Assembly: GCA_019113165.1 (NCBI GenBank)
Contig: DXHV01000084.1
Location: 1-50,056 of the forward strand
Source: Candidatus Desulfovibrio intestinipullorum
GTDB lineage: Bacteria; Desulfobacterota; Desulfovibrionia; Desulfovibrionales; Desulfovibrionaceae
Direction: 5' to 3'
Length of the DNA stretch: 50,056 nucleotides
Notes under the pieces: generated by a model
Databases searched by the model: none
Seen by the model: only the letters and a program-made list of their open reading frames with translations
Told to the model about the DNA's origin: nothing
Position numbers and translations under genes: made by a program
Part shown: piece after piece, positions 31,046 to 39,981 of the stretch
Layout of the letters: each line of letters begins with the position of its first letter
Numbering within the stretch: the stretch's first letter is position 1

Positions 31046-32269
31046 ATGAAAAGGATGGGGCTGCCCATGCAAATGGGCATTGGCATGGTATTAGGTATTC
31101 TCGTCGGATTGCTGGCCTCCAGCATGGGATGGTCGGCAAGCTACTTCCAACCCTTCGGGCAGCTCTTCATCAATCTGATCCGCATGGTTGTCGTCCCGCT
31201 CGTCTTTGTGACCCTGGTTGCCGGTGCGGCAAGTGTCGGTGATGTGCGCTGTCTTGGCCGCATAGCCACCAAAACGCTGGTCTACTATTTTGTTACCACG
31301 GCCATAGCCATTATCATTGGTCTTATCCTGGCCAATATTGTCCAGCCTGGCGTCGGTCTTGATCTCTCCAAGGACAACCTCAAGGCCGTTACTGTCACGC
31401 CACCGGCCCTGTCTGCCGTGCTGCTTGGCATCATTCCCATCAATCCCATGGATGCCCTTGCCAAGGGCAACATGCTGCAGATCATCTTCTTTGCCGTGCT
31501 GGTTGGCCTGTGCATCAACATGTGCAGCGAAAAGACCAGGGTTGTCTCCTCGTTCTTTGACGGGATGTCGGAAATCATGATCAAGGTGACGACCATCGTC
31601 ATGCTCTACGCGCCCATTGGTGTCTTTGCCCTCATGGCGGTTACGGTCACCAATCACGGCATTGCCGTTCTGCTGCCGCTCATCAAGCTCGTGGCCATCA
31701 TGTATGTGGCAAGCCTCTGCCAGATCCTCTTTGTGTACCTGCCCTGCGTGCGTTACTGCAAGATCAAGGCAGGCCACTTCTTCAAGATGCTCTCGGCGCC
31801 GCTCATGATTGCCTTCACCACCTGCTCCTCTGCTGCCGCCCTTTCCGCCAACCTCATTGGCGTGCAGAAGCTCGGCGCCTCCAAGCAGGTCTCCACCTTC
31901 TCCATCCCCCTGGGCAACACCATCAACATGGACGGCGCAGCCATCTACATGGGCATTGCCTCCATCTTTGCCGCGCAGGTGTACGGCATCCCCATGCCCT
32001 TTGACAAGCAGGTGACCATTGTCATCATGGCCATCCTTGCCTCCATCGGTTCCATGGGCGTGCCCGGTGCCGCCCTCATCATGGTGACCATGGTCTTCAC
32101 CCAGGTCGGCATTCCCCTTGAGGCCATTGCCCTGGTCGCCGGCGTGGACCGCATCATGGACATGGCCCGCACCACCATCAACGTTCTTGGCGACGCCACA
32201 GGCGCCGTGTTTGTCTCCCGCCTGGAAAACGATCTCGATCCGGAACGAGGGGCAAAGTTCGAGGGCTAG
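31046..32269 (+). CDS. Dicarboxylate/amino acid:cation symporter (DAACS family)
   Basis: The 407-residue protein is an 8-TM sodium- or proton-driven uptake carrier of the GltP/DctA family. Diagnostic segments are the Ser-rich hairpin FTTCSSAAALSANL, the NMDGAAIYMGIASIF motif in TM7, the GVPGAA hairpin, and DRIMDMARTTINVLGD in TM8, whose Asp, Arg, Asn and Asp residues bind substrate and cation. Substrates in the family are aspartate, glutamate and C4-dicarboxylates; cysteate, an aspartate analogue, is plausible here. ATG 31046 follows GGAGGGGG. Six bases separate its stop from the racemase start, so the two form an operon. The upstream promoter and palindrome suggest regulation by the local GntR protein. 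Confidence 0.9.
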   Translation: MKRMGLPMQMGIGMVLGILVGLLASSMGWSASYFQPFGQLFINLIRMVVVPLVFVTLVAGAASVGDVRCLGRIATKTLVYYFVTTAIAIIIGLILANIVQPGVGLDLSKDNLKAVTVTPPALSAVLLGIIPINPMDALAKGNMLQIIFFAVLVGLCINMCSEKTRVVSSFFDGMSEIMIKVTTIVMLYAPIGVFALMAVTVTNHGIAVLLPLIKLVAIMYVASLCQILFVYLPCVRYCKIKAGHFFKMLSAPLMIAFTTCSSAAALSANLIGVQKLGASKQVSTFSIPLGNTINMDGAAIYMGIASIFAAQVYGIPMPFDKQVTIVIMAILASIGSMGVPGAALIMVTMVFTQVGIPLEAIALVAGVDRIMDMARTTINVLGDATGAVFVSRLENDLDPERGAKFEG

Positions 32270-32275
32270 GCAGTC

Positions 32276-32992
32276 ATGGCTGACAAAATAGCTGGCATCA
32301 TTGGCGGCATGGGGCCGGAAGCGACCGTGGACCTCATGGAGCGCATCATCCACTTCACGAGCGCCAGTGACGACAGGGATCATGTCCACTGCGTGGTGGA
32401 CAACAATCCCCAGGTGCCCTCGCGCATCAAGGCCCTGCTCGAGGGCGGCGGCGAATCGCCCGGCCCCTGCATGGCCGAGATGGGCAGAAAGCTCGAGCAG
32501 TGGGGTGTGGACTTTCTCTGCATCCCCTGCAACACGGCCCACAACTATTACCAGGACGTGCGCGAGGCCGTCTCCATTCCCGTGCTCAACATCATAGAGC
32601 TCACGGCCCGGGCCCTGCGCACGCTCTGTCCCCAAGCGAAAAAGGCAGGCATCCTGGCCTCTCCGGCCGTGCGCCTGACCAGGCTCTACGAGACCCCCTG
32701 CCGCGCACTGGGCCTTGAGCCTGTGTACGCAAGTCCTGTCATGGAGCAGCAGCTTCTGGCCATCATCAAGAAAATCAAGACCGGCGATACCAGTGCCTCC
32801 GTGTACAAACAGTACGAGGAGGTTGTTGCCGATGTCTGCGGACAGGGCGCCGACGTGCTGGCCATAGCCTGCACAGAGCTTGGCATTCTGCACGAAGCGC
32901 ACTATCCCTGTCCCGTGGTGGACGCAGCTGATGCGCTCGCCAGGGCCATTGTCGGTATTGCCAAGGGCACGCTGCCCTTCCCCGAACGCTAG
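32276..32992 (+). CDS. Aspartate/glutamate racemase family protein
   Basis: The 238-residue cytoplasmic protein belongs to the PLP-independent aspartate/glutamate racemase family (YgeA/AspR type). It interconverts L- and D-amino acids through two catalytic cysteines, here Cys85 in IPCNTAHNYY and Cys199 in ACTELGIL. The start GIIGGMGPEATVDLMERI and the segment DNNPQVPSR are family signatures. Length is normal. It lies 6 bases after the symporter and 69 bases before a PLP lyase, so it likely adjusts the stereochemistry of the imported amino acid before cleavage. The exact substrate (aspartate, cysteate or another acidic amino acid) cannot be decided from sequence. Confidence 0.9.
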   Translation: MADKIAGIIGGMGPEATVDLMERIIHFTSASDDRDHVHCVVDNNPQVPSRIKALLEGGGESPGPCMAEMGRKLEQWGVDFLCIPCNTAHNYYQDVREAVSIPVLNIIELTARALRTLCPQAKKAGILASPAVRLTRLYETPCRALGLEPVYASPVMEQQLLAIIKKIKTGDTSASVYKQYEEVVADVCGQGADVLAIACTELGILHEAHYPCPVVDAADALARAIVGIAKGTLPFPER

Positions 32993-33061
32993 GGGGAGGC
33001 GGGGCCCCTCGCAACCCAACACCATGTTTTTGTTTCACATACAAGTCCCAAGGAGATCAGC

Positions 33062-34075
33062 ATGAATCTCGCTCAGTTCCCTCGTCGTGGCTACGTGAAG
33101 GAGCCCACTCCCATTGAATTTCTGCCAAGCTTCAGCAAGGCCCTTGGCGGAAAGGTCAATATTTACATGAAACGTGACGATCTTCTGCCCGGAACTGGCG
33201 GTGGCAACAAGACCCGCAAGCTGGACTTCTCCATTGCCGATGCCCTGGCCAAGGGGTGCGATACCATCATCACCTGCGGCGCCGTGCAGTCCAACCACGC
33301 CCGCCTCACCCTGGCCTGGGCCGTCAAGGAAGGCCTGGACTGCCATCTGGTGCTGGAACAGCGCGTGGCCCACAGCTACAATCCTGCGGCTTCCGGCAAC
33401 AACTTCCTCTATCAGCTGCTGGGTGTGAAGAGCATCACCGTGGTGGACGGCGGCAGCAACATGGCCGAAGAGATGCAGAAAGTGGCCGACAAGCTGGCTG
33501 CCCAGGGCAAAAAGCCCTACATCGTGCCCGGCGGCGCCTCCAATCCCGTGGGCGCTTTGGGCTACGTGCAGTGCGGTCAGGAAACCATGCAGCAGATGTT
33601 CGAGATGGGCCTGAACTTTGATCACATCATCGTGCCCAGCGGCAGCGCCGGCACCCATGCCGGTTTCCTGCTCGGCATGCTCGGCTGCAACATGAACATT
33701 CCCATCTCCGGCATTGGCGTGAACCGCAAGAAGCCCGTGCAGGAAGAGGCTGTCTACACCCTGGCGCAGCAGACGGCCGACTATATCGGCGCAAAGATCG
33801 ACATCCCCAGAGAAGCCGTCGTGGCCTATGACGACTATGTGGGCCCCGGCTACTCCCTGCCCACGGACGCCATGTGCGAGGCCGTCATCATGCTGGCCCG
33901 CACCGAGAGCATCCTGCTCGATCCCGTGTACTCCGGCAAGGCCATGTCCGGCCTCATCGATCTGGTCCGCAAGGATCACTTCAAGCCCGGCAGCAACATC
34001 CTCTTCCTCCACACCGGCGGCTCTCCGGCCCTGTACGCCTACCTGGACACCTTCCGCAAGGACGTCCATTTCTAG
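33062..34075 (+). CDS. D-cysteine desulfhydrase / L-cysteate sulfo-lyase family PLP enzyme
   Basis: The 337-residue enzyme is in the fold-type II PLP family that includes D-cysteine desulfhydrase (DcyD), ACC deaminase and L-cysteate sulfo-lyase (CuyA). PLP would attach to Lys50 in GGGNKTRKLDF; SNHARLTLAWA follows, and the glycine-rich phosphate loop is near SGSAGTHAGF. DcyD yields sulfide, pyruvate and ammonia from D-cysteine; CuyA yields sulfite, pyruvate and ammonia from L-cysteate. The start MNLAQFPRRGYVKEPTPIEF resembles the CuyA branch as I remember it, but the assignment needs a tree. AAGGAG lies 7 bases before the ATG. Its neighbours, an acidic-amino-acid symporter and a racemase, fit a cysteate- or D-cysteine-using pathway. 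Confidence 0.85.
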   Translation: MNLAQFPRRGYVKEPTPIEFLPSFSKALGGKVNIYMKRDDLLPGTGGGNKTRKLDFSIADALAKGCDTIITCGAVQSNHARLTLAWAVKEGLDCHLVLEQRVAHSYNPAASGNNFLYQLLGVKSITVVDGGSNMAEEMQKVADKLAAQGKKPYIVPGGASNPVGALGYVQCGQETMQQMFEMGLNFDHIIVPSGSAGTHAGFLLGMLGCNMNIPISGIGVNRKKPVQEEAVYTLAQQTADYIGAKIDIPREAVVAYDDYVGPGYSLPTDAMCEAVIMLARTESILLDPVYSGKAMSGLIDLVRKDHFKPGSNILFLHTGGSPALYAYLDTFRKDVHF

Positions 34076-34186
34076 GCCGCCCACTTCCAGACTGAAAGGA
34101 ACGGCTCAGCAGAACGTGAGCAGAAAAGCTGCCCAGAAGAGCTGACCAGCCGACCGATCAAAGAAACCTCCTCCTCTTTGCGAGAG

Positions 34187-34230
34187 CTGGCAGGAAATCC
34201 CGGCCAGGGATTTCCTGCCAGCCACACCAT
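34187..34230 (+). terminator. Strong hairpin after the PLP lyase gene
   Basis: CTGGCAGGAAATCCC (34187-34201) pairs perfectly with GGGATTTCCTGCCAG (34207-34221) around five bases. A T-run (ATTTTTCCC) begins 8-9 bases after the stem. It separates the symporter-racemase-lyase unit from the NhaC gene. Confidence 0.7.
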
Positions 34231-34618
34231 TTTTCCCTTTCCGCATTCCCAAAAAGACGAGCCTGACGAGAGGGCCCGGGCTTCCTGCCACAGGAAGAGA
34301 AAGAACAGGCAGGAAGTGGAACCCGGTCTGTCAGGTTCAGGCCCGAACAGTCCAGATTCGAAAATTCCCGGCCCTCAAATTCCCGGGCCGGAACATCCCG
34401 GGGGATCAGACCATCCCCGGATACGTTGCACAGTGATTCAGGGGACGTGTGCCCCTCTGCGTGCCTGCGTCTGCAAGATGGGCGGCAGGGCGCACACAAC
34501 ACACGGGACAAAAACGGCACGGCGAGCCCCATCACTTCCCATTACTCCCCCGGGACTTTGCCCAGTGCCCAGCAGCATGCAGCACTTTTTTGCTGCGCCC
34601 ATGCAAGCGGAGTCTGCC
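34231..34618. other. Intergenic region before nhaC
   Basis: About 390 bases without a recognised gene. The long frame that runs through it into the antiporter shows no membrane or family character. An nhaC promoter should be here but no strong -35/-10 pair was seen. AATTCCCGGGCC/CATCCCGGGG repeats around 34360-34400 are short and G/C-rich. Confidence 0.35.
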
Positions 34619-36022
34619 ATGGACGAAAAGCGTACCATACAAATGTATGGCGGTATCTGGGGCGGCCTTGTGCCCCTGTTCATCCTCATCGTGGGCCTCA
34701 TCGCCCTGTCCATTGCCGAGCGGGGCGGCACCAAGCCCTTCTGGGCCTGCGCCTGGCTTGCCCTGACCATTGGCATCTTCTTTGCCAGGGACAAGAAGAG
34801 CTACTGCGAGTCAGCTATGCACGGCATAGGGGACAAGAACGGCATCGTCATTGTGACAGCCTGGCTCTTTGCCGGCGTGTTCGGCAAGCTCATGGCCGAG
34901 GGCGGCCTTGTGCAGGGGCTTCTGTGGATGGGCATGTCCACGGGCGCCCAGGAGGCCACCTTCACCTTCCTTGTGTTCCTGGCAGCCATGATCTTTTCCC
35001 TGGGGACAGGCACAAGCACAGGCACCTGCATAGCCCTCACTCCTGTGCTCTATCCTGCGGGCGTCTATCTTGGAGCCGATCCGGGCCTCCTTGGCACAGC
35101 CATTCTCTCAGGCGCTGCCTTTGGCGACAACCTGGCCCCCATCTCCGACACAACCATTGTCTCGGCCTATACGCAAGGGGCGGAGATGAAGGACGTGGTG
35201 CGCAGCAGGGCGCCGCTCTCCCTCACGGCCGCCGCCTTTTCAGGCGTCATCTTCCTGCTCTTTGGCGGCGGCGGGGAAATCCGCGTGGCTCCGCAGATGG
35301 AGGCCACCCTGGATCCTTCCGGCATCTTCATGCTGCTCGCCCTGGTGGTGGTCGTGGTGGCTGCCCTGCGCGGCCGGCACATCATTGAGGCCCTCATCTA
35401 CGGCAACATCTCGGCTGCCGTGGTGGGCATTGCCATTGGCAACATCAGCCTGGGCGACATTTTCTCCATTCCGGCCAGGGCTGGAGCCAGCACAGGCATC
35501 ATCCAGAACGGCGTGGAGAGCGTGGTTGGGGCCATCATCTTTGCCATCCTCATCCTGGCCGTCACCCAGATCCTGGTGGATTGCGGCGTCATGACCCGCA
35601 TCCTCAACTTTGCCCATGAAAAGCTTGTGCACAGCGTGCGCCAGGCCGAGCTCTTCATTATCGGCTCCACAGTTCTGGCATCCATTCCCATCTCGGCCAA
35701 TGCGCCGGCAGAACTGCTAGTGGGACCCAGCCTGGTGCGGCCCATGGGCGAGCGCTTTGGCCTGGCACCAGCACGCAGGGCCAATCTCATGGACTGCGCC
35801 GTGTGCACCATCTTCTTCATCCTGCCCTGGCACATTGCCGTGGCCGCCTGGTACGGTGCCCTGGTGAGCGCAGCCCAGGCCTGGAACATCCCTGCACCTT
35901 CGGTTGCCTCGGCCCTGTACAATCCCTATTCGTGGTGCCTGCTGGCCGTCATCGTGTTTTCGGCCCTGACCGGCTGGAACCGCCGCTATGCAGAAGGATA
36001 TGTTCCTGGAACAGAAAGGTAA
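34619..36022 (+). CDS. nhaC: NhaC family Na+/H+ antiporter
   Basis: The 467-residue protein has about eleven membrane segments and the NhaC family core: LFAGVFGKLMAEGGL, FSLGTGTSTGTCIALTPV, and the signature SGAAFGDNLAPISDTTIVSA, with Asp residues likely involved in ion exchange. NhaC proteins exchange sodium for protons. Relatives exchange organic acids or amino acids, so here it could also export a product such as a dicarboxylate in the cysteate or D-cysteine cluster. ATG 34619 is preceded by GCGGAG; an in-frame ATG at 34601 is an alternative. A hairpin follows at 36073-36105. It sits between the lyase and the GntR regulator, all on the plus strand, but separated from both by terminators. 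Confidence 0.87.
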   Translation: MDEKRTIQMYGGIWGGLVPLFILIVGLIALSIAERGGTKPFWACAWLALTIGIFFARDKKSYCESAMHGIGDKNGIVIVTAWLFAGVFGKLMAEGGLVQGLLWMGMSTGAQEATFTFLVFLAAMIFSLGTGTSTGTCIALTPVLYPAGVYLGADPGLLGTAILSGAAFGDNLAPISDTTIVSAYTQGAEMKDVVRSRAPLSLTAAAFSGVIFLLFGGGGEIRVAPQMEATLDPSGIFMLLALVVVVVAALRGRHIIEALIYGNISAAVVGIAIGNISLGDIFSIPARAGASTGIIQNGVESVVGAIIFAILILAVTQILVDCGVMTRILNFAHEKLVHSVRQAELFIIGSTVLASIPISANAPAELLVGPSLVRPMGERFGLAPARRANLMDCAVCTIFFILPWHIAVAAWYGALVSAAQAWNIPAPSVASALYNPYSWCLLAVIVFSALTGWNRRYAEGYVPGTER

Positions 36023-36072
36023 GCAAAAAAAGACAAGATAGAGATGAACTCCTTGTATTGTCAAAACAAAGA

Positions 36073-36116
36073 AAAGCATCACTGGTTATTTGGTGGTGCT
36101 TTTCTGCTTTTTGGAA
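36073..36116 (+). terminator. Rho-independent terminator after nhaC
   Basis: AAAAGCATCAC and GTGGTGCTTTT form a stem with a G-U type pair around a short loop, followed by CTGCTTTTTGG. It lies 50 bases after the nhaC stop. Confidence 0.75.
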
Positions 36117-36196
36117 AATATGAAAACATCGTTCTCTTGATTTAAATTTTTTTCAGAAAATGTTATTTGCAAAGTAAAAAAAATTTAAAAAAATTG

Positions 36197-36226
36197 TTGA
36201 AAGGAGTAATAAAAAAAGAGTATAGT
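36197..36226 (+). promoter_or_regulatory. Sigma70-like promoter of the GntR gene
   Basis: TTGAAA (36197-36202) and TATAGT (36221-36226) are spaced by 18 bases within a very A/T-rich stretch, about 185 bases upstream of the regulator start. The long leader could hold an operator. Confidence 0.5.
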
Positions 36227-36411
36227 ACGCTGTCCTGTATTGTGCATCATATATGAGCAGACTGCTTTTGTATTGTTCTGTGCAGTTCTTCTTGACATTT
36301 TTTCGGTCGGACAATACTTCCCTATCCCTCTTTCCTGTTTCCCTTTTTTGCAAGCAGGAGGCACAACTGCCCCTGGCAGGCAATGAAACAGGGACCTATT
36401 CGGGAGCGTCT

Positions 36412-37161
36412 ATGATACGGGCAAAATGCACAACCTTCAGCGAACAGGCTCGCGCCTACATCAAGGACTGCCTGCTCAACGGGACCCTGCGTCCCGGAGA
36501 TCCCATCAAGGAAAGCCAGATAGCCGAGACCCTGGGCATCAGCAGGGGGCCTGTGCGCGATGCCCTCATGACCCTGCAGCAGGAAGGCCTGGTCATGGGC
36601 TCGCCGCAGAAGTGCCGGCACATCCGGGCCATGACGGCCAGGGAGATAGAGGAGAGCTACTTTCTTGGCGGCACCCTGGAAGGCGTGTGCATCGTGCTGG
36701 CCCTGCCCCATGTGACCAAGGCCGACTTTGCGGGCTTCGAGGAGATACTTGCGCAGATGAAGCGCGAGAGCCAGCGGGTCAGGGGGCTCTCTGCCCTGAG
36801 CGACATAGACGAAACCTTCCACGATGCCCTTATGGCCAAATGTCACAATACCCTCATGGTGGACGTGGCCCGCAAGGCCTGCTCGCACATCTCCAAGTTT
36901 CTCTATTACAAGGCCTGGGACACGCTGTTCACTCCGGCCGAATTCTACGAGCGCCACAAGATTATCCTCGATGCCGTGAAGAGCAAGGACACGCAGCTCA
37001 TCGAGTTTACCTTGCGCGAACACTATCTGGAGTCCGGCCGGCGTCTGGCCAGAGAGGCCGTGGACGGAGCAGACGCAGCGGCCGGGGCGGAAAGAACGGA
37101 TGGCTCGGCCGGGGCAAACGGAGCAGACGGGGCCCGTGGCACGATCAGGAAGAAGGCCTGA
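36412..37161 (+). CDS. GntR family (FCD-type) transcriptional regulator
   Basis: The 249-residue protein has an N-terminal winged helix-turn-helix (residues 1-70, with KESQIAETLGISRGPVRDAL as the recognition part) and a C-terminal all-helical FCD ligand domain (about 85-220) with DIDETFHDALMAKCHN and HKIILDAVKSKD, including the His residues that usually hold a metal. Regulators of this type repress transport and catabolism genes and are released by a small acid. Its position next to the symporter, racemase, lyase and NhaC genes makes it the likely local regulator. The last 30 residues (GADAAAGAERTDGSAGANG...) are a low-complexity Ala/Gly/Asp tail not typical of the family. ATG 36412 has GGGAG upstream. 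A terminator follows. Confidence 0.88.
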   Translation: MIRAKCTTFSEQARAYIKDCLLNGTLRPGDPIKESQIAETLGISRGPVRDALMTLQQEGLVMGSPQKCRHIRAMTAREIEESYFLGGTLEGVCIVLALPHVTKADFAGFEEILAQMKRESQRVRGLSALSDIDETFHDALMAKCHNTLMVDVARKACSHISKFLYYKAWDTLFTPAEFYERHKIILDAVKSKDTQLIEFTLREHYLESGRRLAREAVDGADAAAGAERTDGSAGANGADGARGTIRKKA

Positions 37162-37227
37162 GCGGCTGGCGTTCACCCGTGACGGCCAGAGACAGGGGCG
37201 CCGCAGGACAGGCAGACCGATCGCAAA

Positions 37228-37276
37228 AAGGGACAGGCAGAACGCGTTTTTTGTTCTCTGCCTGTCCCTTGTGCTT
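37228..37276. terminator. Long-stem terminator between GntR gene and phn operon
   Basis: AAGGGACAGGCAGA (37228-37241) pairs with TCTGCCTGTCCCTT (37257-37270). GTGCTTTTGTG follows on the plus strand and CGATCGG on the other. It separates two converging transcription units and may end both. Confidence 0.8.
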
Positions 37277-37323
37277 TTGTGCCTGGAGCAGTCCTGAATC
37301 TTCGGGCCTGATGCTGTGTGCCC

Positions 37324-37935
37324 CTAGATGACCCGGCCAGGCACGATGCGCCTGGGCAGGGCCGGCTCCTTCAGGCCGGTTTCCTGCATGAAGTGCTGCA
37401 TGAGACGGGCCATATGCAGGGCCGCGTCTTCCAGGGAGCCTGAATTGTCAATGTGCAGGCAGGGCATCATGCCGGGCACAGGAGGCAGGGGCATGAAGGC
37501 CCGCTGCAGTCGCTCTTCTATGTCTTTTCCGGACTCCCGGCCCCGTCCCTCAATGCGGCTGCGCAGAACGGACGGGTCCACGTCGATGAGGAAGGGCACA
37601 AGATCCGGGTAGTGCTGCACGGCCCTGGGCAGAGCTTCGCGGGAGCCGTTGACCACAAGGAAGATGCCGTGGGCCAGGGCAAGATCGGTACTGCCGGCAA
37701 TGCCGTAGGAGCAGCCGTGGCTGTACCAGGTCAGGGCAAAGGCCCCTTCCTCCTCCATTTTGGCAAAGCGGGTGCGGGACACAGGGATGTGCCATTCCCC
37801 CTTGCCGGAGGAACGGGTGATGTAGCGCCGGACAAAGGCCACGGGCAGGCCGCAGAGCAGGGGCTTGACGGCCTTCAGCAAAGAATCCTTGCCGGCCCCG
37901 GAGGGGCCCATGACATAGAAGAGACGGCCGGACAT
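37324..37935 (-). CDS. phnN: Ribose 1,5-bisphosphate phosphokinase PhnN
   Basis: The 203-residue enzyme phosphorylates ribose 1,5-bisphosphate to PRPP, the salvage end of the C-P lyase pathway. It has the guanylate-kinase-like P-loop GPSGAGKDSLL near residue 9-19, then RRYITR, and a basic lid ESGKDIEERLQR. The tail beyond residue 180 (ETGLKEPALPRRIVPGRVI) is slightly longer than in the E. coli protein. Its ATG at 37935 overlaps the phnM stop (TGATG), which shows translational coupling. It is the last gene of the minus-strand phn operon. Confidence 0.93.
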   Translation of the reverse strand: MSGRLFYVMGPSGAGKDSLLKAVKPLLCGLPVAFVRRYITRSSGKGEWHIPVSRTRFAKMEEEGAFALTWYSHGCSYGIAGSTDLALAHGIFLVVNGSREALPRAVQHYPDLVPFLIDVDPSVLRSRIEGRGRESGKDIEERLQRAFMPLPPVPGMMPCLHIDNSGSLEDAALHMARLMQHFMQETGLKEPALPRRIVPGRVI

Positions 37936-39077
37936 CAGAAGACCTGCCTTCCTTCGCGCCACACGGAGCGCACAAGGGGGATATTGTCCACAAGAGAGAG
38001 AACGGCCAGGTCGGCGCGCAGGCCTTCGGCAATGCGGCCGCGATCCCTGAGTCCCACGGCGTCGGCCGGGCGGCTTGTCACGAGCTGCAGGGCCTCGGGC
38101 AGGGACATGGTGCCGTTCTGGGCCAGGGTAAAGACGGCGCCAAGGAGGCTGATGGGCACGTAGTCCGAGGACAGGGCGCCAAGATAGCCGTCTTCGGCCA
38201 CTTCCTGGGCGCTGGCATTGCCGGAATGGGAACCGCCGCGCACGATATTGGGGGCGCCCATGAGCACGGTCATGCCGCTTTCTGCCGCGTAGCGGGCGGC
38301 TTCCACGGTGGTGGGAAATTCGCTGATGCCGATGCCGTTGGCCAGGGCCTCGTTCACATGCTCGATGAGGGTGTCGTCGTGGCTGGCCATGGGCAGATGG
38401 CGCTGATGGCAGAAGGAGACGACGCTCGCCGCATTGTCGTCGGCGCAGGCATCGCGGCGGGCCTTGAGATCGTCCATCATGCGGCTGAACTCGTCATCGG
38501 TCCAGGTGATGATCTGGCTGTAATAGGTGCGGTAGGTGTCGGTATTGCGCCACTGGCGCTGACCGGGGGTGTGGTCCATGAGGGAGACCAGATGGAGGCT
38601 TGGATCGTCACTCAGGGGGAAGAAGAGATCCTGCATGCGCGGATCGGCCACTTCGCAGCGCAAATGCAGAAGATGGTCGGCACGCAGCCTGTCGCTCTCC
38701 TTGCAGGCGTTCAGGGCCTTGACGGCGCCGCCCAGCATGGCAATGCGGCCCTTGTCGTGGTACTCGCCAACGGACAGGGCATCAAAGACCGTGGTGATGC
38801 CGGCGGCAATGATCTCGGCATCATGGGCAAAGAAGGCAGACTCGGCCATGGGCCAGACCACCTTGGGCCTGGGGATGAGGTGGCGCTCCAGGTTGTCGGT
38901 ATGCAGTTCCACAAGGCCGGGAATGAGGTAGCCACCCTCGCAGTCGTGGTGCGCAACACCCTGCGGCGCCGGGCCCTCGGCCACGGCGGCTATGCGGCCG
39001 TCGCGGACCAGCACGTGGCCCTGTACCGTTTCGTGCTCAAGGACCACCGTGCAGTTGTCAAAGACAAGTTCGTTCAT
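37935..39077 (-). CDS. phnM: Alpha-D-ribose 1-methylphosphonate 5-triphosphate diphosphatase PhnM
   Basis: The 380-residue amidohydrolase-fold enzyme removes pyrophosphate from the ribosyl-triphosphate-phosphonate made by PhnGHIL, giving the PhnJ substrate. Metal-site motifs are visible: ELHTDNLERHLIPRP, SFCHQRHLPMASHDDT and the late GAPNIVRGGSHSGN, followed by SSDYVPISLL with the conserved Asp. Length matches the family (about 378). The start at 39077 was chosen because it begins the usual MNELVFDNCTVVLE segment and because the sequence further upstream is not conserved. The stop overlaps phnN. A gap of 140 bases separates it from phnL, without an obvious terminator. Confidence 0.95.
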   Translation of the reverse strand: MNELVFDNCTVVLEHETVQGHVLVRDGRIAAVAEGPAPQGVAHHDCEGGYLIPGLVELHTDNLERHLIPRPKVVWPMAESAFFAHDAEIIAAGITTVFDALSVGEYHDKGRIAMLGGAVKALNACKESDRLRADHLLHLRCEVADPRMQDLFFPLSDDPSLHLVSLMDHTPGQRQWRNTDTYRTYYSQIITWTDDEFSRMMDDLKARRDACADDNAASVVSFCHQRHLPMASHDDTLIEHVNEALANGIGISEFPTTVEAARYAAESGMTVLMGAPNIVRGGSHSGNASAQEVAEDGYLGALSSDYVPISLLGAVFTLAQNGTMSLPEALQLVTSRPADAVGLRDRGRIAEGLRADLAVLSLVDNIPLVRSVWREGRQVF

Positions 39078-39217
39078 GGGACATATCCTGCAAGAACAGC
39101 CAGAAAAAGGGACTGTCCTCAAAAGAAAAGGCTCGTGTTCCCTGCTGCCTGCCCTGTTGGACTATCAGTGCTGCGGGAGGGGCAGGCAGCAGGGAAAAGG
39201 GAGGGAGATGAAGAAAA

Positions 39218-39931
39218 TCAGGCAGACCTGAGCCTGGCGTCGTGGTGTTCGTTGATGTGCACAAGGCTGGTGGCCACCTGCTCGCGGGTGTCGTCATCGT
39301 GGAAGATGCCGACCACGGCGCACTCGCTGGCGCAGGCTTCCCTGATGAGCTCCACCACAACCTTCCTGTTCATGGCGTCCAGGGAAGCCGTGGGCTCGTC
39401 CAGGAGCAGGACGGGGGTGGGGCGGATGAAGCCTCGGGCAATGTTCACGCGCTGCTGCTCGCCGCCGGAGAAGGTGGCGGGTGCCAGGTTCCAGAGTCGT
39501 GCCGGGAGGTTGAGACGGGCGAGCAGATCGCAGGCCCGCCTGCGGGCCGCTGCCTCGTCCACGCCGGCGCAGAGCAGGGGCTCGGCCACGAGATCCAGGG
39601 TGGCGACCCTGGGGATCACGCGCAGAAACTGGCTCACATAGCTTATGCAGGTGCGCCGGAGCATGCTCACGGTGCGCGGATCCGCCTTGGCTATGTCCAC
39701 AACGCCGCCTGGGCAGTGCACAAGGATGCTGCCCGAGGTGGGCAGGTAGTTGCCGTACAGGGTCTTGAGCAGGGTGGACTTGCCGGCGCCGGAGGGGCCG
39801 TAGAGGGCCACGCATTCTCCGGCGTGCACGCTGAAATTGATGCTGTCCAGGGCATCAATGCGGATGCCGCCCTGCTGGTGCAGAATGAAGTACTTGCACA
39901 AATCCTTCACTTCGATAACGGTCTGGGACAT
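39218..39931 (-). CDS. phnL: C-P lyase ABC-type ATPase subunit PhnL
   Basis: The 237-residue ATP-binding-cassette protein belongs to the C-P lyase core complex, not to a transporter. It has Walker A GPSGAGKSTLL (about 43-53), the Q-loop YVSQFLRVIPR, signature FSGGEQQRVNIARG and Walker B VLLLDEPTASLD. The segment ISYVSQFLRVIPRVATLDLVAEPLL distinguishes PhnL from PhnK. Length matches E. coli PhnL (226) closely. The start at 39931 gives the standard MSQTVIEVKDLCKYF N-terminus. It follows phnK by 50 bases. Confidence 0.94.
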   Translation of the reverse strand: MSQTVIEVKDLCKYFILHQQGGIRIDALDSINFSVHAGECVALYGPSGAGKSTLLKTLYGNYLPTSGSILVHCPGGVVDIAKADPRTVSMLRRTCISYVSQFLRVIPRVATLDLVAEPLLCAGVDEAAARRRACDLLARLNLPARLWNLAPATFSGGEQQRVNIARGFIRPTPVLLLDEPTASLDAMNRKVVVELIREACASECAVVGIFHDDDTREQVATSLVHINEHHDARLRSA

Positions 39932-39981
39932 GGGAAACAATCCTTGGAAACGTCTGAAATCTCTCTTCTGCCCGGGGCCTG

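Noticed and set aside
31091..33025. A 644-codon minus-strand frame opposite the symporter and racemase genes
   Set aside because: Its His/Gly/Asp-rich translation is what the complement of G/C-rich coding sequence gives, and the plus strand holds two recognisable, complete genes.
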